Assembly (NCBI GenBank): GCA_004295565.1
Contig: AP019416.1
Coordinates: 682,001-746,000 of the forward strand
Source of the DNA: Vreelandella olivaria
GTDB taxonomy: Bacteria > Pseudomonadota > Gammaproteobacteria > Pseudomonadales > Halomonadaceae
Direction of reading: 5' to 3'
DNA: 64,000 nucleotides
Within the stretch, counting starts at the first letter, position 1. Each line of letters starts with the position of its first letter. Under the pieces are notes generated by a model that saw only the letters and a list, made by a program, of their open reading frames with translations, ran no database searches and had not been told where the DNA came from. A program made the position numbers and the translations under genes. Below, in pieces: positions 18,682 to 29,803 of this stretch.

Positions 18682-19713
18682 ATGAAGTGTTTTTATCACC
18701 CTGACCAGGCGTTGCATGCGCCACCGACCTTTCTGCTGCGCGGCCAGCCCGCGCCCTCGCCGGAAGGGCCGGTGCGCGCTGAGCTGCTACCCAGGGGCTG
18801 GCATCGGCAGGGCTGACCCTGTCCACGCCTGCCGAGGCCGATTCGCCTACGCTACGCAAGCGCCTGGAACAGATTCATACGCCGCGCTACCTCACGTTTT
18901 TGGACACCATTTACGCTCGCTGGCAGGCACTGCCCAATGCGGCGGAAGTGGTGGCGCCCAACATTCACCCTTGCGGCGGCGGCTACCACTACCCGCGCCA
19001 CCCGATTGGGCAAGCGGGCTGGCATTTGCACGATATGGCCTGCCCGCTGGGAGCGACGAGCTTTCAAGGCGCGCTCGCCTCGGCGGCTAGCGCCGAAGCG
19101 GCGGCAGAAGAGGTGCTTAATGGCGCACCAGCGGCCTACGCACTGTGCCGCCCGCCGGGACACCATGCCGGGCCGGAGCGGGCCGGGGGCTTTTGCCTGC
19201 TGAACAATTCAGCGCTGGCCGCCACGGTGCTGCGCGAACGCTTTGCCAAGGTGGCGATCATTGATGTGGATCTGCACCACGGCAACGGCACCCAGGATAT
19301 TTTCTACCATCGCAGCGATGTCTGGACAGGTTCGCTGCACGCTGACCCCAGTGATTTCTACCCGTTCTTTTGGGGCGGCGCTGATGAAGAGGGTGGCGAG
19401 GACGGCGTAGGCGCTAACGTTAATCTGCCCCCTGCCGGTGGGCAGCGATGGAGACGTTTATCTTGATGCCCTGGCGATTCTGATTGATCACCTGCAGCGC
19501 TACGAGCCAGAGGCCGTGGTCGTCGCATTAGGCTTAGACGCCCATAAGGATGACCCGCTGGCAGGGCTCACCGTGGAAACAGAAGCCTTTGTCGAGCTCG
19601 GTAAACGTTTGGCTGCGTTGGCGCTGCCCACCGTTATTGTGCAAGAGGGCGGCTACCCCACTGAACATCTAAGCGCCAACCTGGCTGCCTTTATGCAGGG
19701 CTTTACGGCATGA
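18682..19713 (+). CDS. Histone-deacetylase-family amidohydrolase 1 (two frameshifts)
   Basis: Zinc amidohydrolase of the arginase/deacetylase fold. Bacterial members remove acyl groups from polyamines or other N-acylated amines. About 343 residues from the ATG at 18682, with breaks near 18790 and 19437. Motifs: ALCRPPGHHAGPERAGGFCL with the catalytic His pair, VAIIDVDLHHGNGTQDIFY with the zinc-binding Asp and His, ALGLDAHKDDPLAG with the second zinc Asp, and VQEGGYPTE with the catalytic Tyr. All active-site residues are present. It overlaps the next deacetylase gene by four bases and follows a TRAP transporter, which suggests that the transported compound is the substrate. Confidence 0.9.
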
Positions 19714-20814
19714 GCACCACCGGTTTTTACTGGCACGAGCGCTGCTTTTGGCATGATTTAGGCGCCATTGGGGTGTTCTCCGCTCCTGGCGAGTTCTTAC
19801 AGCCTCAGGCGGCGTCTGAAAGCCCTGAGAGCAAACGGCGGCTGAAGAATATCCTCGAAGTCAGCGGCCTGATTGACGAGCTCCGCGTGGTGAAACCGCC
19901 TGCCGCGACGCTGGATGATCTGCTGCGTTTTCATAGCCCGCGTTATTTAGATCAGCTGCAGGCGGGGGATAAAGCCCGGGGCGGCAACGGCGGCGACTGT
20001 GCACCTTATATGCCCGGCAGTTGGGCGGCAGCAACACACTCCACAGGACTGGCCATTGCCGCCGTTGAAGCCGTGGCACAGGGCGAGGTGAGCAACGCCT
20101 ACGCCCTATGCCGCCCGCCGGGGCACCATGCTGAAGCCGACCAGGGTCGTGGTTTCTGCCTACTGGGCAATATCCCCTTGGCGGTAATGCGCGCCCGCGC
20201 CTTGGGACAGGTCAAACGCGTGGCGATACTCGATTGGGATGTTCACCACGGTAACGGCCAACAGGCGGCGTTTTATGGCGAGCCCGACGTGCTGACCCTC
20301 TCAATCCATCAAGCTGCAAACTACCCGCTTGAAACCGGCAGCTTTGACGAACAGGGCGAAGGTGCAGGCCTGGGTGCCAATCTCAATCTGCCGCTGCCGC
20401 CGGGCTGTGGCTTGGGTGCGTACGCCTACGCCATGGAAAAGCTGGTGCTGCCTGCGCTGGAGGCATTCAAGCCAGAACTGATCGTCGTGGCCTGCGGTTA
20501 CGATGCCTGCGCGAAGGATCCGTTAGGCAAGATGCTACTGAACAGCCAAGCGTTCGCCACCATGACCGGCCAGCTAAAGGCGTTAGCCGAGCGCTGCTGT
20601 GAAGGCAAGTTGGTGTTTATTCACGAAGGTGGCTACTCCGAAGGCTATGTGCCGCTGTGCGTACGCGGTGATCCAAACTCTGGCGGGTAGTGCGATTAGC
20701 GTGCCCGACCCGCAAAACGATGAAATTGCCGCTTGGGGCTATCAGGCCCTACAACCGCACCAGCAGACGTTGATCGATGACTGGTGCCAACAGTGGGAGC
20801 AAACAAACCAATGA
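19710..20814 (+). CDS. Histone-deacetylase-family amidohydrolase 2 (frameshift near 20660)
   Basis: About 367 residues. It begins at the ATG at 19710 overlapping the previous stop. Motifs: YALCRPPGHHAEADQGRGFC, VAILDWDVHHGNGQQAAFY, VVACGYDACAKDPLGKM and FIHEGGYSEGYVP, so His, Asp and Tyr active-site residues are kept. The C-terminal extension after the shift (TLAGSAISVPDPQNDEIAAW) resembles class-II-like bacterial deacetylases. It differs clearly from copy 1 (YWHERCFWHDLGAIGVFSAP at the N-terminus), so the two are paralogues with separate specificity rather than a recent duplication. The next gene starts at 20811, again with overlap. Confidence 0.9.
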
Positions 20815-21762
20815 CACCGCTTTATGACCGCGATGGCTGGATTTGGCAGGATGGTGAGTGGCGCGCATGGCGCGATGCCAAGGTGCATGTGTTGTCCCAT
20901 ACACTGCACTACGGCATGGGCTGTTTCGAGGGCGTACGCGCTTATGCTGGCCCCAACGGAACGCATCTTTTCGTGCTGCCGAGCATACCCGCCGGTTGGC
21001 GGAGAGCGCCCATTCGCTGGATATGCCGCTGCCGTTTAGCGAAGCGGAACTGATCGACGCCCAGCGCCAGTGCCTGGCGAAAAACAACCTGAGCAGAGCC
21101 TATCTCAAGCCCACGGTGTTTTTCGGCGCGGAAGGTATGGGATTGCGTGCTCAAGGATTAACCACCCACGTCATGGTGGCCGCCTGGGATTTAGGCCCCT
21201 ACATTTCGCCTCAGGCCGCGACCCACGGTTTGCGCGCTCTGACGTCATCTTGGGCGCGTCACCACGTCAATATCAGCCTCTGCCGAGCGAAAACCAACGG
21301 TCACTACGTTAACTCGATACTGGCACTCAATACCGCGATCAAAGCCGGGTTTGATGAAACCATTATGCTTGACCCGGAGGGCTATGTGGCTGAGGCCTCG
21401 TCGTCTAACGTCTTCTTGCTTCGCGATGGCGTGCTGCACACCCCAGAAGTGACTTCCTGCCTTCAGGGCATCACTCGGGATAGCGTGATTCAACTGGCGC
21501 AAAAGTGCTGGGGATCGAAGTGCGAGAGCGTCGGATCACCCGTGATGAGCTCTACACCGCCGATGAGGCGTTTTTAACCGGCACCGCCGCTGAGATACTG
21601 CCGCTTCGCGAGCTGGATGGGCGGCGTATTGGCGTGCGTGCGGGTGCGCCGCCTGTTAACGAACCGATTAACTCAGATAGTGTGACGGCTCAAATGCAGG
21701 ACTTATATCGTCAGGCGGTGCGCGGTGAGCTGGATGACTTCAGGCATTGGTTAACGCTTTAG
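20811..21762 (+). CDS. Class IV aminotransferase, branched-chain (IlvE) type (two frameshifts)
   Basis: PLP enzyme that transfers an amino group to or from 2-oxoglutarate. Joined frames (breaks near 20970 and 21510) give about 316 residues. Visible features are HVLSHTLHYGMGCFEGVRAY, the lysine-bearing RAKTNGHYVNSILALNTA region, DEAFLTGTAAEILPLRELDG and a normal C-terminus. Sequence favours the branched-chain aminotransferase group over D-amino-acid or aminodeoxychorismate enzymes. It is the last gene of the ridA-to-aminotransferase unit, overlapping deacetylase 2 by four bases. In this context it may act on a catabolic amine rather than serve valine and leucine synthesis. Confidence 0.87.
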
Positions 21763-21810
21763 ATATATGTGGGTTGAAATTTAGAGCTATGTATACCCTC
21801 TCACGTGCTG

Positions 21811-21903
21811 CGAGGGCAGGTTGGAGCGAGGGTCTTTTTCCAGGGATGGAAAAAGTAGCGCCCAGGGATGGGTTCACAGCGCCCTCGCGGAAACCTGCCC
21901 TCG
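21811..21903. repeat. Intergenic palindromic repeat (REP-like), copy 1
   Basis: Perfect 12-bp arms CGAGGGCAGGTT (21811-21822) and AACCTGCCCTCG (21892-21903) enclose a core reading GCGCCCAGGGATGGGTTCAC with flanking GCGCCC. A very similar core is at 58749-58779. It lies between the convergent aminotransferase genes and may act as a terminator or mRNA-stabilising structure. Confidence 0.65.
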
Positions 21904-21943
21904 ATGCAACTTGCCATCCGCTTGCTCAATTTTACCAACTGAA

Positions 21944-23049
21944 TCAGGCGTGCTCTTTAATAGCCTGTTCTAGAGCGGCCAATCTTCCAGGCTCCAGCGC
22001 TGCTTCCACCGCGGTAATACGAATTACATTGGCAAGCTCTGGATGCGCCAAGCGAGCAACGAGCACGCCTTCGGCGAGTAGCTGCTGGTGCACCTCAGCG
22101 GCGAGTTCAGCGCTGGGCAGGCGAATGCCGATAAAGTTGGTGGCGCTGGGCAGCACGTCCGCACCGAGGGCGTGAAAGTGCTCCGCCAACTGCTCCCGGC
22201 GTGCTTTTACATCAGCAACGTGCTGGTGCACCTCGTCAGGATGATCGAGCACCACTTCGGCGGCGGCCAGGGTCAGCGACGATACCGCGTAGTGAATACG
22301 TACTTTCATCATCATCGCCAGCACGTCAGGGTCGGCGATGGCGTAGCTAATGCGCAGACCCGCCAGGCCGTGAGCCTTGGAGAGCGTGCGCAGGCGGATC
22401 ACCCCGGTATCGCTTTAGCAGCGAACTCGCTGTTGGCATCGTCGCGGAAATCCCCATAGGCTTCATCCAGCAGCAACCAGCAGGTGTCGGGCAGCGACTC
22501 GCGCAGCGAGAATGGCGCTGTCGCTATGTAAGTGGCCGCTGGGGTTATCCGGGTTGGCTAAATAGACCAGTCGTGCATTCTCTTTATGCGCGGCGGCTGC
22601 CAGGGCTTCAAGGTCGGGGGCCAGCACGCCCGGCGCTTCAAAATAGCTGGGCTCAATCAGGCGGCACCCCTGGCCTTTGGCGAAATAGCCCAAAGTGGGG
22701 TAGGTGCCTGCGGTGCTCACCACGGTTTCGCCCGGTTCGCAGGTGGTGCGCAGGGCCAGGGCGATTAAACTATCGGCACCGGCATCCACCAGCAGCGTTT
22801 CCAGTGGAATACCCTGCTGTTCGCTCAAGCGCTGGCGAACCCCAGCGCTTCGGCGTCACCGTAGCAGTACACGTGTTCGGCCAGGGCATCGCCAAAGTGT
22901 TCGCGCAGAGCGCGGTGAGGCATATCCAGGCCTTCGTTAGAGCCCAGCCGATGGGGAATCACCTTTCCAATGCGGCGCTCTAATACTTTGATACCTGGGA
23001 AGGGGTTATGCGGCCCTTCGCCAGTTAAGTGCTCGGGATAACGGGGCAT
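21944..23049 (-). CDS. Class I/II aminotransferase, HisC-like (two frameshifts)
   Basis: PLP-dependent aminotransferase of about 368 residues over three frames (breaks near 22830 and 22430). Motifs: RLGSNEGLDMPHRAL near the N-terminus, VYLANPDNPSGHLHS (substrate and cofactor Asn), a LDEAYGDF-type segment in the break region and RTLSKAHGLAGLRISYA with the PLP lysine. Relatives include histidinol-phosphate aminotransferase and CobD-like decarboxylases. As it lies in the same minus-strand unit as a peptide-type transporter and a flavin dehydrogenase, a catabolic role is likely. Confidence in the fold is high and in the substrate low. Confidence 0.85.
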
Positions 23050-23087
23050 AGAAAGTCCTAAAACAGTAAACAGTGTTAATGATTAAC

Positions 23088-24472
23088 TTAAAGCGTTTCT
23101 TGAAGTACTTTACCGCGATTTAAAAGATTGAGCGGGTCTAGCGCCTGCTTGAGCGTATGCATCAACTCAATCTCGGCGCTGGAGCGACAGGTGCTTAGCC
23201 AAGGGCGTTTCTCTAGGCCAATGCCGTGTTCCGCGGAGACTGAACCGCCCAGTGTGGCCAGCGGTTGGTAAACCATGGCTTCAACCTCTCGCCGCACTTC
23301 GATCTCAGCGCTCCCCACGCTAACGGAAATATGCAGGTTGCCATCGCCGAGATGACCAAATACCACCAGTTTCGACTCCGCCCAGCGCTGGGTTAGCTGC
23401 GCTTCCAAAGCATCGGTATAGCGCTGCATATCGGCAATGGGCAGGCTAACGTCAAAGGTGAGCACTGGCGCCAAGCCTTTGACCAGCCCTTCGATATCCT
23501 CGCGTATCGCCCATAGACCATCGCGCTGGGTGCTGGATTGGGCAATCACCGCATCGACAATCAGCTCGCGCTCTAACGCGCTTTCCAATGCTTCGCTGAA
23601 CTGGGTGGCATTGCGCTCGGCGTCGCTGCCCAGAGAATCAATGATCACATAAAAGGGGTGTTCAGTGGCAATCGGCGGGTGTGGCGGCCCAGGGTTTCAG
23701 TGAGCAGCCGGTAGTGGTTTTGCCACATCACCTCAAATGCACCTTGCCGCCGAGGGCTTTGCCCATATGGCTGAGCAGCCCGGTGAGCGCCTCAAACGAA
23801 GGGCAGGCCACCATCGCCGTTTGCTCGCTGGGAGTCGGTGGCTGCAGGCGCAGCACTGCGCGGGTCACAATCCCCAGGGTGCCTTCGCTGCCGATAAAGA
23901 GCTGCTTCAGATCGAAACCGGCATTGTTTTTCAACATGTGGTTCATGGAGCTGACCACCCGGCCATCGGCCATCACCGCTTCCAGGCCGAGCACCTGCTG
24001 GCGCATCATGCCGTAGCGAATCACCCGCACGCCGCCAGCGTTGGTGGCGATATTGCCGCCAATGGTGCAACTGCCTCGGGCGCCCAGATCCAGTGGGAAC
24101 TGCAGACCGACCTCTTTAGCCGCTTCCTGAACCCGCTGCAGCGGTGCGCCCGCCTGCACGGTGAGGGTGCCCCACCTGATCAATCTCTTCAATGGAGCTC
24201 ATGCGTTCAAGAGAGATCACCAGTTCATCGGGGCTGGCTTCCGCGCCGTGTACCAAGCCCGTTAAGCCGCCGTGGGTGACAACCGGCTGCTGTGCGGTGT
24301 GGCAAGCCCGCATCAACGCGGCGACCTGTTCGGTATCCGCCGGGCGGACAATGGCGCCTGCCTGGCAGGGCGCGCCGGTCATCCAATCGACGCTACGGCT
24401 ACTGACATCATCTCCGGTTAACACGTGGGTCGGGCCGACAATGGCGTGCAGCGTCTCCAGGGTTATTTGCAT
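23088..24472 (-). CDS. FAD-linked D-2-hydroxyacid dehydrogenase family protein (two frameshifts)
   Basis: About 461 residues. The FAD-binding (PCMH-type) domain shows PADTEQVAALMRACH, VTHGGLTGLVHGA, LGARGSCTIGGNIATNAGG and KQLFIGSEGTLGIVT. The C-terminal domain shows VVFGHLGDGNLHISV with metal-binding His residues and SAEHGIGLEKRPWL. These are typical of D-2-hydroxyglutarate and D-lactate dehydrogenases (GlcD/D2HGDH group), which pass electrons to the respiratory chain. Breaks are near 24170 and 23700. It lies 38 bases upstream of the HisC-like gene and downstream of the ABC transporter, same strand. The substrate is probably a D-2-hydroxy acid. Confidence 0.87.
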
Positions 24473-24507
24473 GGGTGTTCCTTAGCTTGTCTTGTCCATT
24501 CGGTAAA

Positions 24508-26145
24508 TTACGCTGTTGCGGCCATGGGCGCTTCGCGGCCGGGAATCGCCTTGAGCAGGTCTTGGGTATACGCCTCACGCGGGGCAAGGAAAATCTGCTC
24601 GGCGCTGCCTTGCTCCACAATCCGGCCGTGCTGCATCACCACAATGCGGTCGCAAATCTGCGCGGCGACCCGCAGGTCGTGGGTGATAAATAGCAGCGAG
24701 TGAGAGGCGCTGCTTGAGTTCTTCCAGCAGTTCCAGCACCTGGGCCTGGATCGACACATCCAGCGCCGATACGGCTTCATCCGCCACAATCAGCTCGGGA
24801 TTGAGCGCCAGCGCTCGGGCAATACCAATGCGCTGGCGCTGGCCACCGGAAAACTCGTGGGGGAAACGCTCCACGGCGCTGGCACCAAGCCCACCATGTC
24901 TAATAGCTCGCCCGCCTGTTTAAGCGCCGCGGCTTTGGGCGTGCCGTTGGCAATCGGCCCCTGGGCAATCGCCATGCCCACCTTCGTGCGTGGGTTGAGC
25001 GAGGCGTAGGGGTCTTGGAAGATCATCTGCACCCGGTGGCGCTCTCGGCGCAGCGCGTCGCCTTTAAGCTGGGAAAGGTTCACCCCATCCAGCAGCAGCT
25101 CGCCGCTGTCCGGGTGCTCCAAACGCACCACGCAGCGCCCAAGAGTGGATTTCCCTGAACCGGATTCTCCCACAATTCCCACCGTTTCGCCGCGGGCGAG
25201 GGTAAGCGAGACATCTTCCAGGGCGCGCACTTCCCGGGCAGGTTTAAGCCAACCGCCTCGTGAGCGGAACACCTTATTGAGCTGTTTGATCTCCAGTAGC
25301 GGGGCAACCTGGCTGGTCTCCCGGTGGGGCGGCACCGCATTGCTGGGAATCGCCGCGATCAGTGCTTGAGTGTAGGGATCTTGCGGGTTTTGCAGCACCG
25401 GTTTGGCGTCCCCAAGTTCAACAATCTTACCGTGGCGCATCACGCAGACGCGATTGGCAATTTCAGCCACCACGCCAAAGTCGTGGGTGATAAACATCAC
25501 CGACATACCGCGGCGCTGCTGAAGGTCGCGAATCAGCTCCAGAATCTGTGCCTGGGTGGTCACATCTAGTGCGGTGGTGGGCTCATCGGCAATCAGCAAA
25601 ACGGGCTCCAGCGCCAGCGCCATGGCGATCATCACCCGCTGGCGCTGGCCGCCGGAAAGCTCGAACGGGTAGGCGCGAATGGCCTTTTCAGGCTGGGGAA
25701 TACCCACTTCGATCAACAGCTCCAGCGCGCGGGCCTGGCGCTCTTTGGGGGTGTACTGGCCGTGGGCCTCGAACACCTCGGCAATTTGCGCGCCTACCCG
25801 CATTAAGGGGTTAAGGGCGGTCATTGGCTCCTGAAATATCATGCCGATTTTGAGCCCGCGCAGTGCCCGATGCTGCTTTTCCGTCAAGGCGAGTAAATCT
25901 TGGCCCTCGAACAGTATTTCGCCCTGGGTGGCGTTCACGCCTTTGGGTAGCAGCCCCATGACGGCGTTGGCGGCCATTGACTTGCCAGAGCCGGATTCGC
26001 CCACCACGCACATGATTTCCCCGCGCTTCACGTCGTAGCTAACGTCCTCCACCGCCAGGGCGCGATCCGCCCCTTTGGGGAGCGCAATGTTCAGATCGCG
26101 AATGCTGAGGACGGTGTCAGCCGATTGATTCTCTGTAATAGGCAT
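24508..26145 (-). CDS. Peptide-type ABC transporter ATP-binding protein with two fused ATPase domains (frameshifts)
   Basis: One gene encodes both ATPases (DppD plus DppF type), about 545 residues. Domain 1 (about 10-260) has Walker [27 protein letters not shown] and Walker [13 protein letters not shown]. Domain 2 (about 285-545) has [32 protein letters not shown] and [14 protein letters not shown], then [16 protein letters not shown] and the oligopeptide-family tail [16 protein letters not shown]. Breaks are near 24885 and 24715. It powers import through the two permeases encoded just upstream (gap about 10 bases to dppC). Confidence 0.9.
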
Positions 26146-26154
26146 ATAAAGTCC

Positions 26155-26983
26155 TTAGCGCTCGCGTGATAGTTTGGGGTTCAAAGCGTCGTCTAAACCT
26201 TCACCCACCAGGTTCAACGCCAGCACGGTGAGCAGAATCGCCACCCCAGGGAAGAAGCTTAGCCACCAGGCCTGGCGAATCACCGTGCGCGCCGCGCCGA
26301 TCATATAGCCCCAGGACATCACGTTAGGGTCGCCCAACCCCAGGAACGACAGCGCCGACTCCAGCAAAATCGCGGTCGCCACCATCAAGGAGGCCAGCAC
26401 GATAATCGGCGACAGCGTATTGGGCAGAATTTGGCGCAGAATAATCGTGCTGTTGGACTGGCCGACCAGGCGCGCGGCTTCCACGTATTCGCGGTTGCGC
26501 AGTGACATAAATTCGGCGCGCACCAAGCGAGCTACCGGCGGCCAGCTGACAATCGCAATCGCCAGCACAATCGAGGTGATGCTGGGTTGCATGATGGCCA
26601 CCAGCACTATCGCCAGGGCGAAGTTGGGAATGGTCTGGAAGAACTCGGTAAAGCGCATCAATACGTCGTCAATGATGCCGCCGTAGTAGCCGGCAATAGC
26701 GCCCAATGGAACGCCGATAAGCAGCGCCACGCTGGTGGATACCAGCCCAATCAATAGCGATACCCAGGCGCCGTGCATTAAGCCTGAGGCCACGTTGCGG
26801 CCCATGGTATCGGTGCCCAGGGAAAGCCATCCTGTGAGCGGGGGCAAAAGGGCCGCTGCACCATGCGCCAGGGGGATTCAGGAAACAGCAACGGCGCCAG
26901 TATCGCCATGGCGATAATGACCAGCAGAATGATCAGCCCACCAGGGCGCCACGGTTTTGCGCGAAGCGTGCGAAAAAGCTCAT
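26155..26983 (-). CDS. Peptide-type ABC transporter permease DppC (two frameshifts)
   Basis: About 276 residues. Start at the ATG at 26983 (MSFFARFAQNRGALVG), preceded by AAGGGG and overlapping the inferred stop of dppB. Breaks lie near 26945, in a run of G, and near 26850. The body has LGTDTMGRNVASGLMHGAW, the cytoplasmic EAA loop EYVEAARLVGQSNSTIILRQ and the C-terminus LALNLVGEGLDDALNPKL. About six membrane helices. It forms the inner-membrane channel together with DppB. Confidence 0.88.
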
Positions 26984-27955
26984 GCGGCCCCTTCTTGATG
27001 CGTGGATCAGCCAGGCTGTAAACCAAATCGGTGATGATATTGAAGACAATCACCAGCGCCGCCGAGAAGAAAATCCCCAGCAGCAGGTTGTAGTCGCGCT
27101 GTTCAAGGGCTTCGAACATCAAGCGCCCTATGCCGGGCCAGGCAAACACGGTTTCGGTCAAATAGCCCCGCCGACCATCTGCCCCGCCTGCAGGCCAGCC
27201 AGGGTGATAATCGGCAGTAGGGCGTTACGCAACACATGACGGCGCTGAATAATGCTGGGCTTCAAGCCTTTGGCACGGGCGGTTTTGACGTAATCCTGCT
27301 GGGCGGCATCGAGCATGGACGTGCGCGTCATGCGGGTGTAAATCGCCATAAAGAATAGCGCCAGGGTGGTCGCCGGTAGCACTAAATGCTTGGCAACATC
27401 GAGCACCAGGGCAAACCCCGTGTGACCCGCGCCCACGGTGTAAAGGCCGTAGGCGGGCAGCCAACCCAGGTAAACCGAAAACACCACCACTGACATCAGT
27501 GCCACCCAGAAAAGCGGCGTGGCGTAGAAGATCAGCGCCAGCGCCATGATGAGCGAACCTGAAGGTTTTTTGACCCGTGCGGCGGCCATGGAGCCCGCCA
27601 CAATACCCAGCACTAACGAAAGCACAAAGGCGGTGCCGGTGAGCAGCAGGGTGGCGGGTAAACGATCCATGATCAGATCAAACACCGGAACGCCCAGCCG
27701 GTAGGAGTAACCAAAATCGAGCATGGCGATACCCGACACATAGCGCCACAGCTGCACGTACATTGGTTGATCAAGACCGAATCGCTCGCGCAGCTGATTA
27801 AGGAACTCCTGATCGGCAGCGCCCGCTTGCCCAGCCAAAATAGCCGCCGGGTCTCCAGGGGCCATTTGAATCAGCAGGAAATTAAAAATAACAATTAAAA
27901 ACAGCACAATAACGGCTTTAAACAGCCGCATAAGAATGAGGCGAGCGTAAACCAT
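26980..27955 (-). CDS. Peptide-type ABC transporter permease DppB (two frameshifts)
   Basis: Start at the ATG at 27955 (MVYARLILMRLFKAVIVL) after AGGAAACT. Motifs: APGDPAAILAG, RERFGLDQPMYVQLWRYV, FVLSLVLGIVAGSMAAARV and the EAA loop QQDYVKTARAKGLKPSIIQR. A shift near 27160 leads to FAWPGIGRLMFEALEQRDYN and the end ADPRIKKG. As read, the frame runs on into dppC. One more G in the GGGG run near 26988 would give a stop overlapping the dppC start (ATGA), which is the end used here. About 325 residues. Confidence 0.85.
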
Positions 27956-28032
27956 AAGTAGTTTCCTGACGGATACCTTCAAGACATGGCTGGAAAACCC
28001 AGGTAGCTCGCGCTACCTGGGTATAGTCGGAC

Positions 28033-29588
28033 TTAGCGGTCTAGCCAAGCATCCTTAAAGCCGTCGTTAACCCCCACGCCGGAGGTGACCAGGTTCTGCA
28101 CATCACAGCGATAAAGGGTCGGGAAGCCCAGCTCCATCAGCCAGCCAACGGGTACATCTTCATGCAGGATCTCCTGCACTTCGCGGTAAAGCTTTTCGCG
28201 CTCTTCGTCGGGGTAGGCCGTAGCGGCCTCGTTAAACAGCTCGTCGACGCGTTCGTTTTCGTAGCCTTCGACGTTATTCCAGGGCGAGCCCTTAGCGATA
28301 TTGTCGGAAAGGTAGGTGCGTGAAATGCCCAGCGCCGGGTCGCCGTACTGGTAGAGGTAGGTAAAGGCGAGGTCGTAATCCCAGTCGCCCAGGCGCTGGT
28401 TCCAACCGCCCACATCGGTGGCTTGGGTTTCAACGTTAATACCCACTTCGCGCAGGTTCTGCTGCACGGCCTCGGCCCAGCGCGTCCAGGTTTCCCCATA
28501 GGGCAGCGGCAGAATGGTGATCTCTTCGCCGTCGTAGCCCATTTCTTCCAGCAGCTCACGGGCGCGGTCTGGGTTGTGATCATAGGGCTCCAGGTCGTCG
28601 TTCTGGAAGCGCGCATTGGAGCCAAAGGCGGAGAGCGGCACATTGCCCAGGCCATTCCACAGCACATCTTTGGCGAATTCGCGATCCATGGCGTACATAA
28701 CCGCCTGGCGGAAGCGTTTATCGGCCGTGGGGCCTTCGCGATTGTTCATCCACAGCATGGCGAAGGGGCTGAAGTACTCATGCCCCTCTTCGGTCATGCA
28801 GACGTTATCCATTGCCGCTAAGCGGGGGATATCGAAGTTCTCGACCGTACCGCTGGGCAGCACGTCGATGGTCTCGTTCTCGAAAGCTACCGCGCGGGAG
28901 GCGCCATCGGGGATGATGTGCCAGTTCACGCCATCCAGGTAGGGCAGGCCCTCTTCGTAGTAGTCATCGTTTTTGACCAGCTCGATGACCGTGCCGCGCT
29001 CCCAGTTGGAGAACTTAAACGGGCCGGTGCCAATCGGGTGATCATTGTTCTCGTTATTGCGGAAATCAGTGCCCGCGTAGAGGTGCTCGGGCACCATGGT
29101 GAAAGTGCCCGCCTCGAAGGAGAGCAGGAAAGGGCCGAAGGGCTGGGTTAGGGTAAATACCACGGTGTGGTCGTCGGTCGCTTCAATGCTTTCAACATGC
29201 TGCAGTACTGCCCGGGCGCTGGGGTTTAGCTCGCGATGAAAAACGTCGGCGGAGAACACTACGTCTTCAGCAGTAAAGGCTTCGCCATCATGCCAGGTCA
29301 CATCGTCACGTAGGTGGAAGGTGTAGGTGCGGCCATCGTCGCTGACCTCCCAGGACTCTGCCAGTTGTGGCATGGGTTCAAGGTCGGTGGTGTAGCGCAG
29401 CAGCCCTTCGTAGATATTGCCCGATACGGTGCGGGTAGGGGCATTTTGAACCATGCCCAGCACCAGGCCTGGCGGCTCAGGTTGAATAATGGTGTTAACC
29501 GTTCCGCCCGACTTGGGGTCATCGGCCAAAGCGGCGGAGGTAAAGGCAAGTGCTGCAGCGGAAATAGCCAACGCTAAGGGTTTTTCAT
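28033..29588 (-). CDS. Peptide-type ABC transporter substrate-binding protein (frameshift near 29577)
   Basis: Periplasmic receptor of SBP family 5, about 517 residues. The start is the ATG at 29588 after GAGGAG. The reading frame breaks four codons later, and correcting it gives a signal peptide (LALAISAAALAFTSAALA) followed by the mature DDPKSGGTVNTI. Motifs: YEGLLRYTTDLEPMPQLAES, WEVSDDGRTYTFHLRDDVTW, and FRQAVMYAMDRE. The first gene of the minus-strand transport unit, it is divergent from the GntR regulator. Members of this family bind peptides, but also opines, nickel chelates and glycosides, so the ligand here could be an acylated amino compound. Confidence 0.92.
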
Positions 29589-29717
29589 GTTTCCAGCTCC
29601 TCGGTTTATTAGAACGTAAGGGGGTTACGTCGTCGTTAGGCGAGCGAGGCGTGTCTGTTAGGCCCAGTTGTGATGGTTATTAAGAGCCTGTTTTGACCAT
29701 AGCAGTCACTGGTAAAA

Positions 29718-29746
29718 CTGTCGACAGTCGGCAATCGTTCGTCGAC
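29718..29746. promoter_or_regulatory. Paired GTCGAC palindromes between dppA and gntR
   Basis: CTGTCGACAG (perfect palindrome, 29718-29727) and a second GTCGAC centred 21 bases further (29741-29746, in TTCGTCGACAGG). The pair sits in the divergent promoter region and fits binding by two dimers of the adjacent GntR protein on one face of the DNA. Confidence 0.55.
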
Positions 29747-29803
29747 AGGCGTGTATTTTTCGTCATACTGGAAAGTACGCACCATGCCCTATGAGTAAAT
29801 TTT

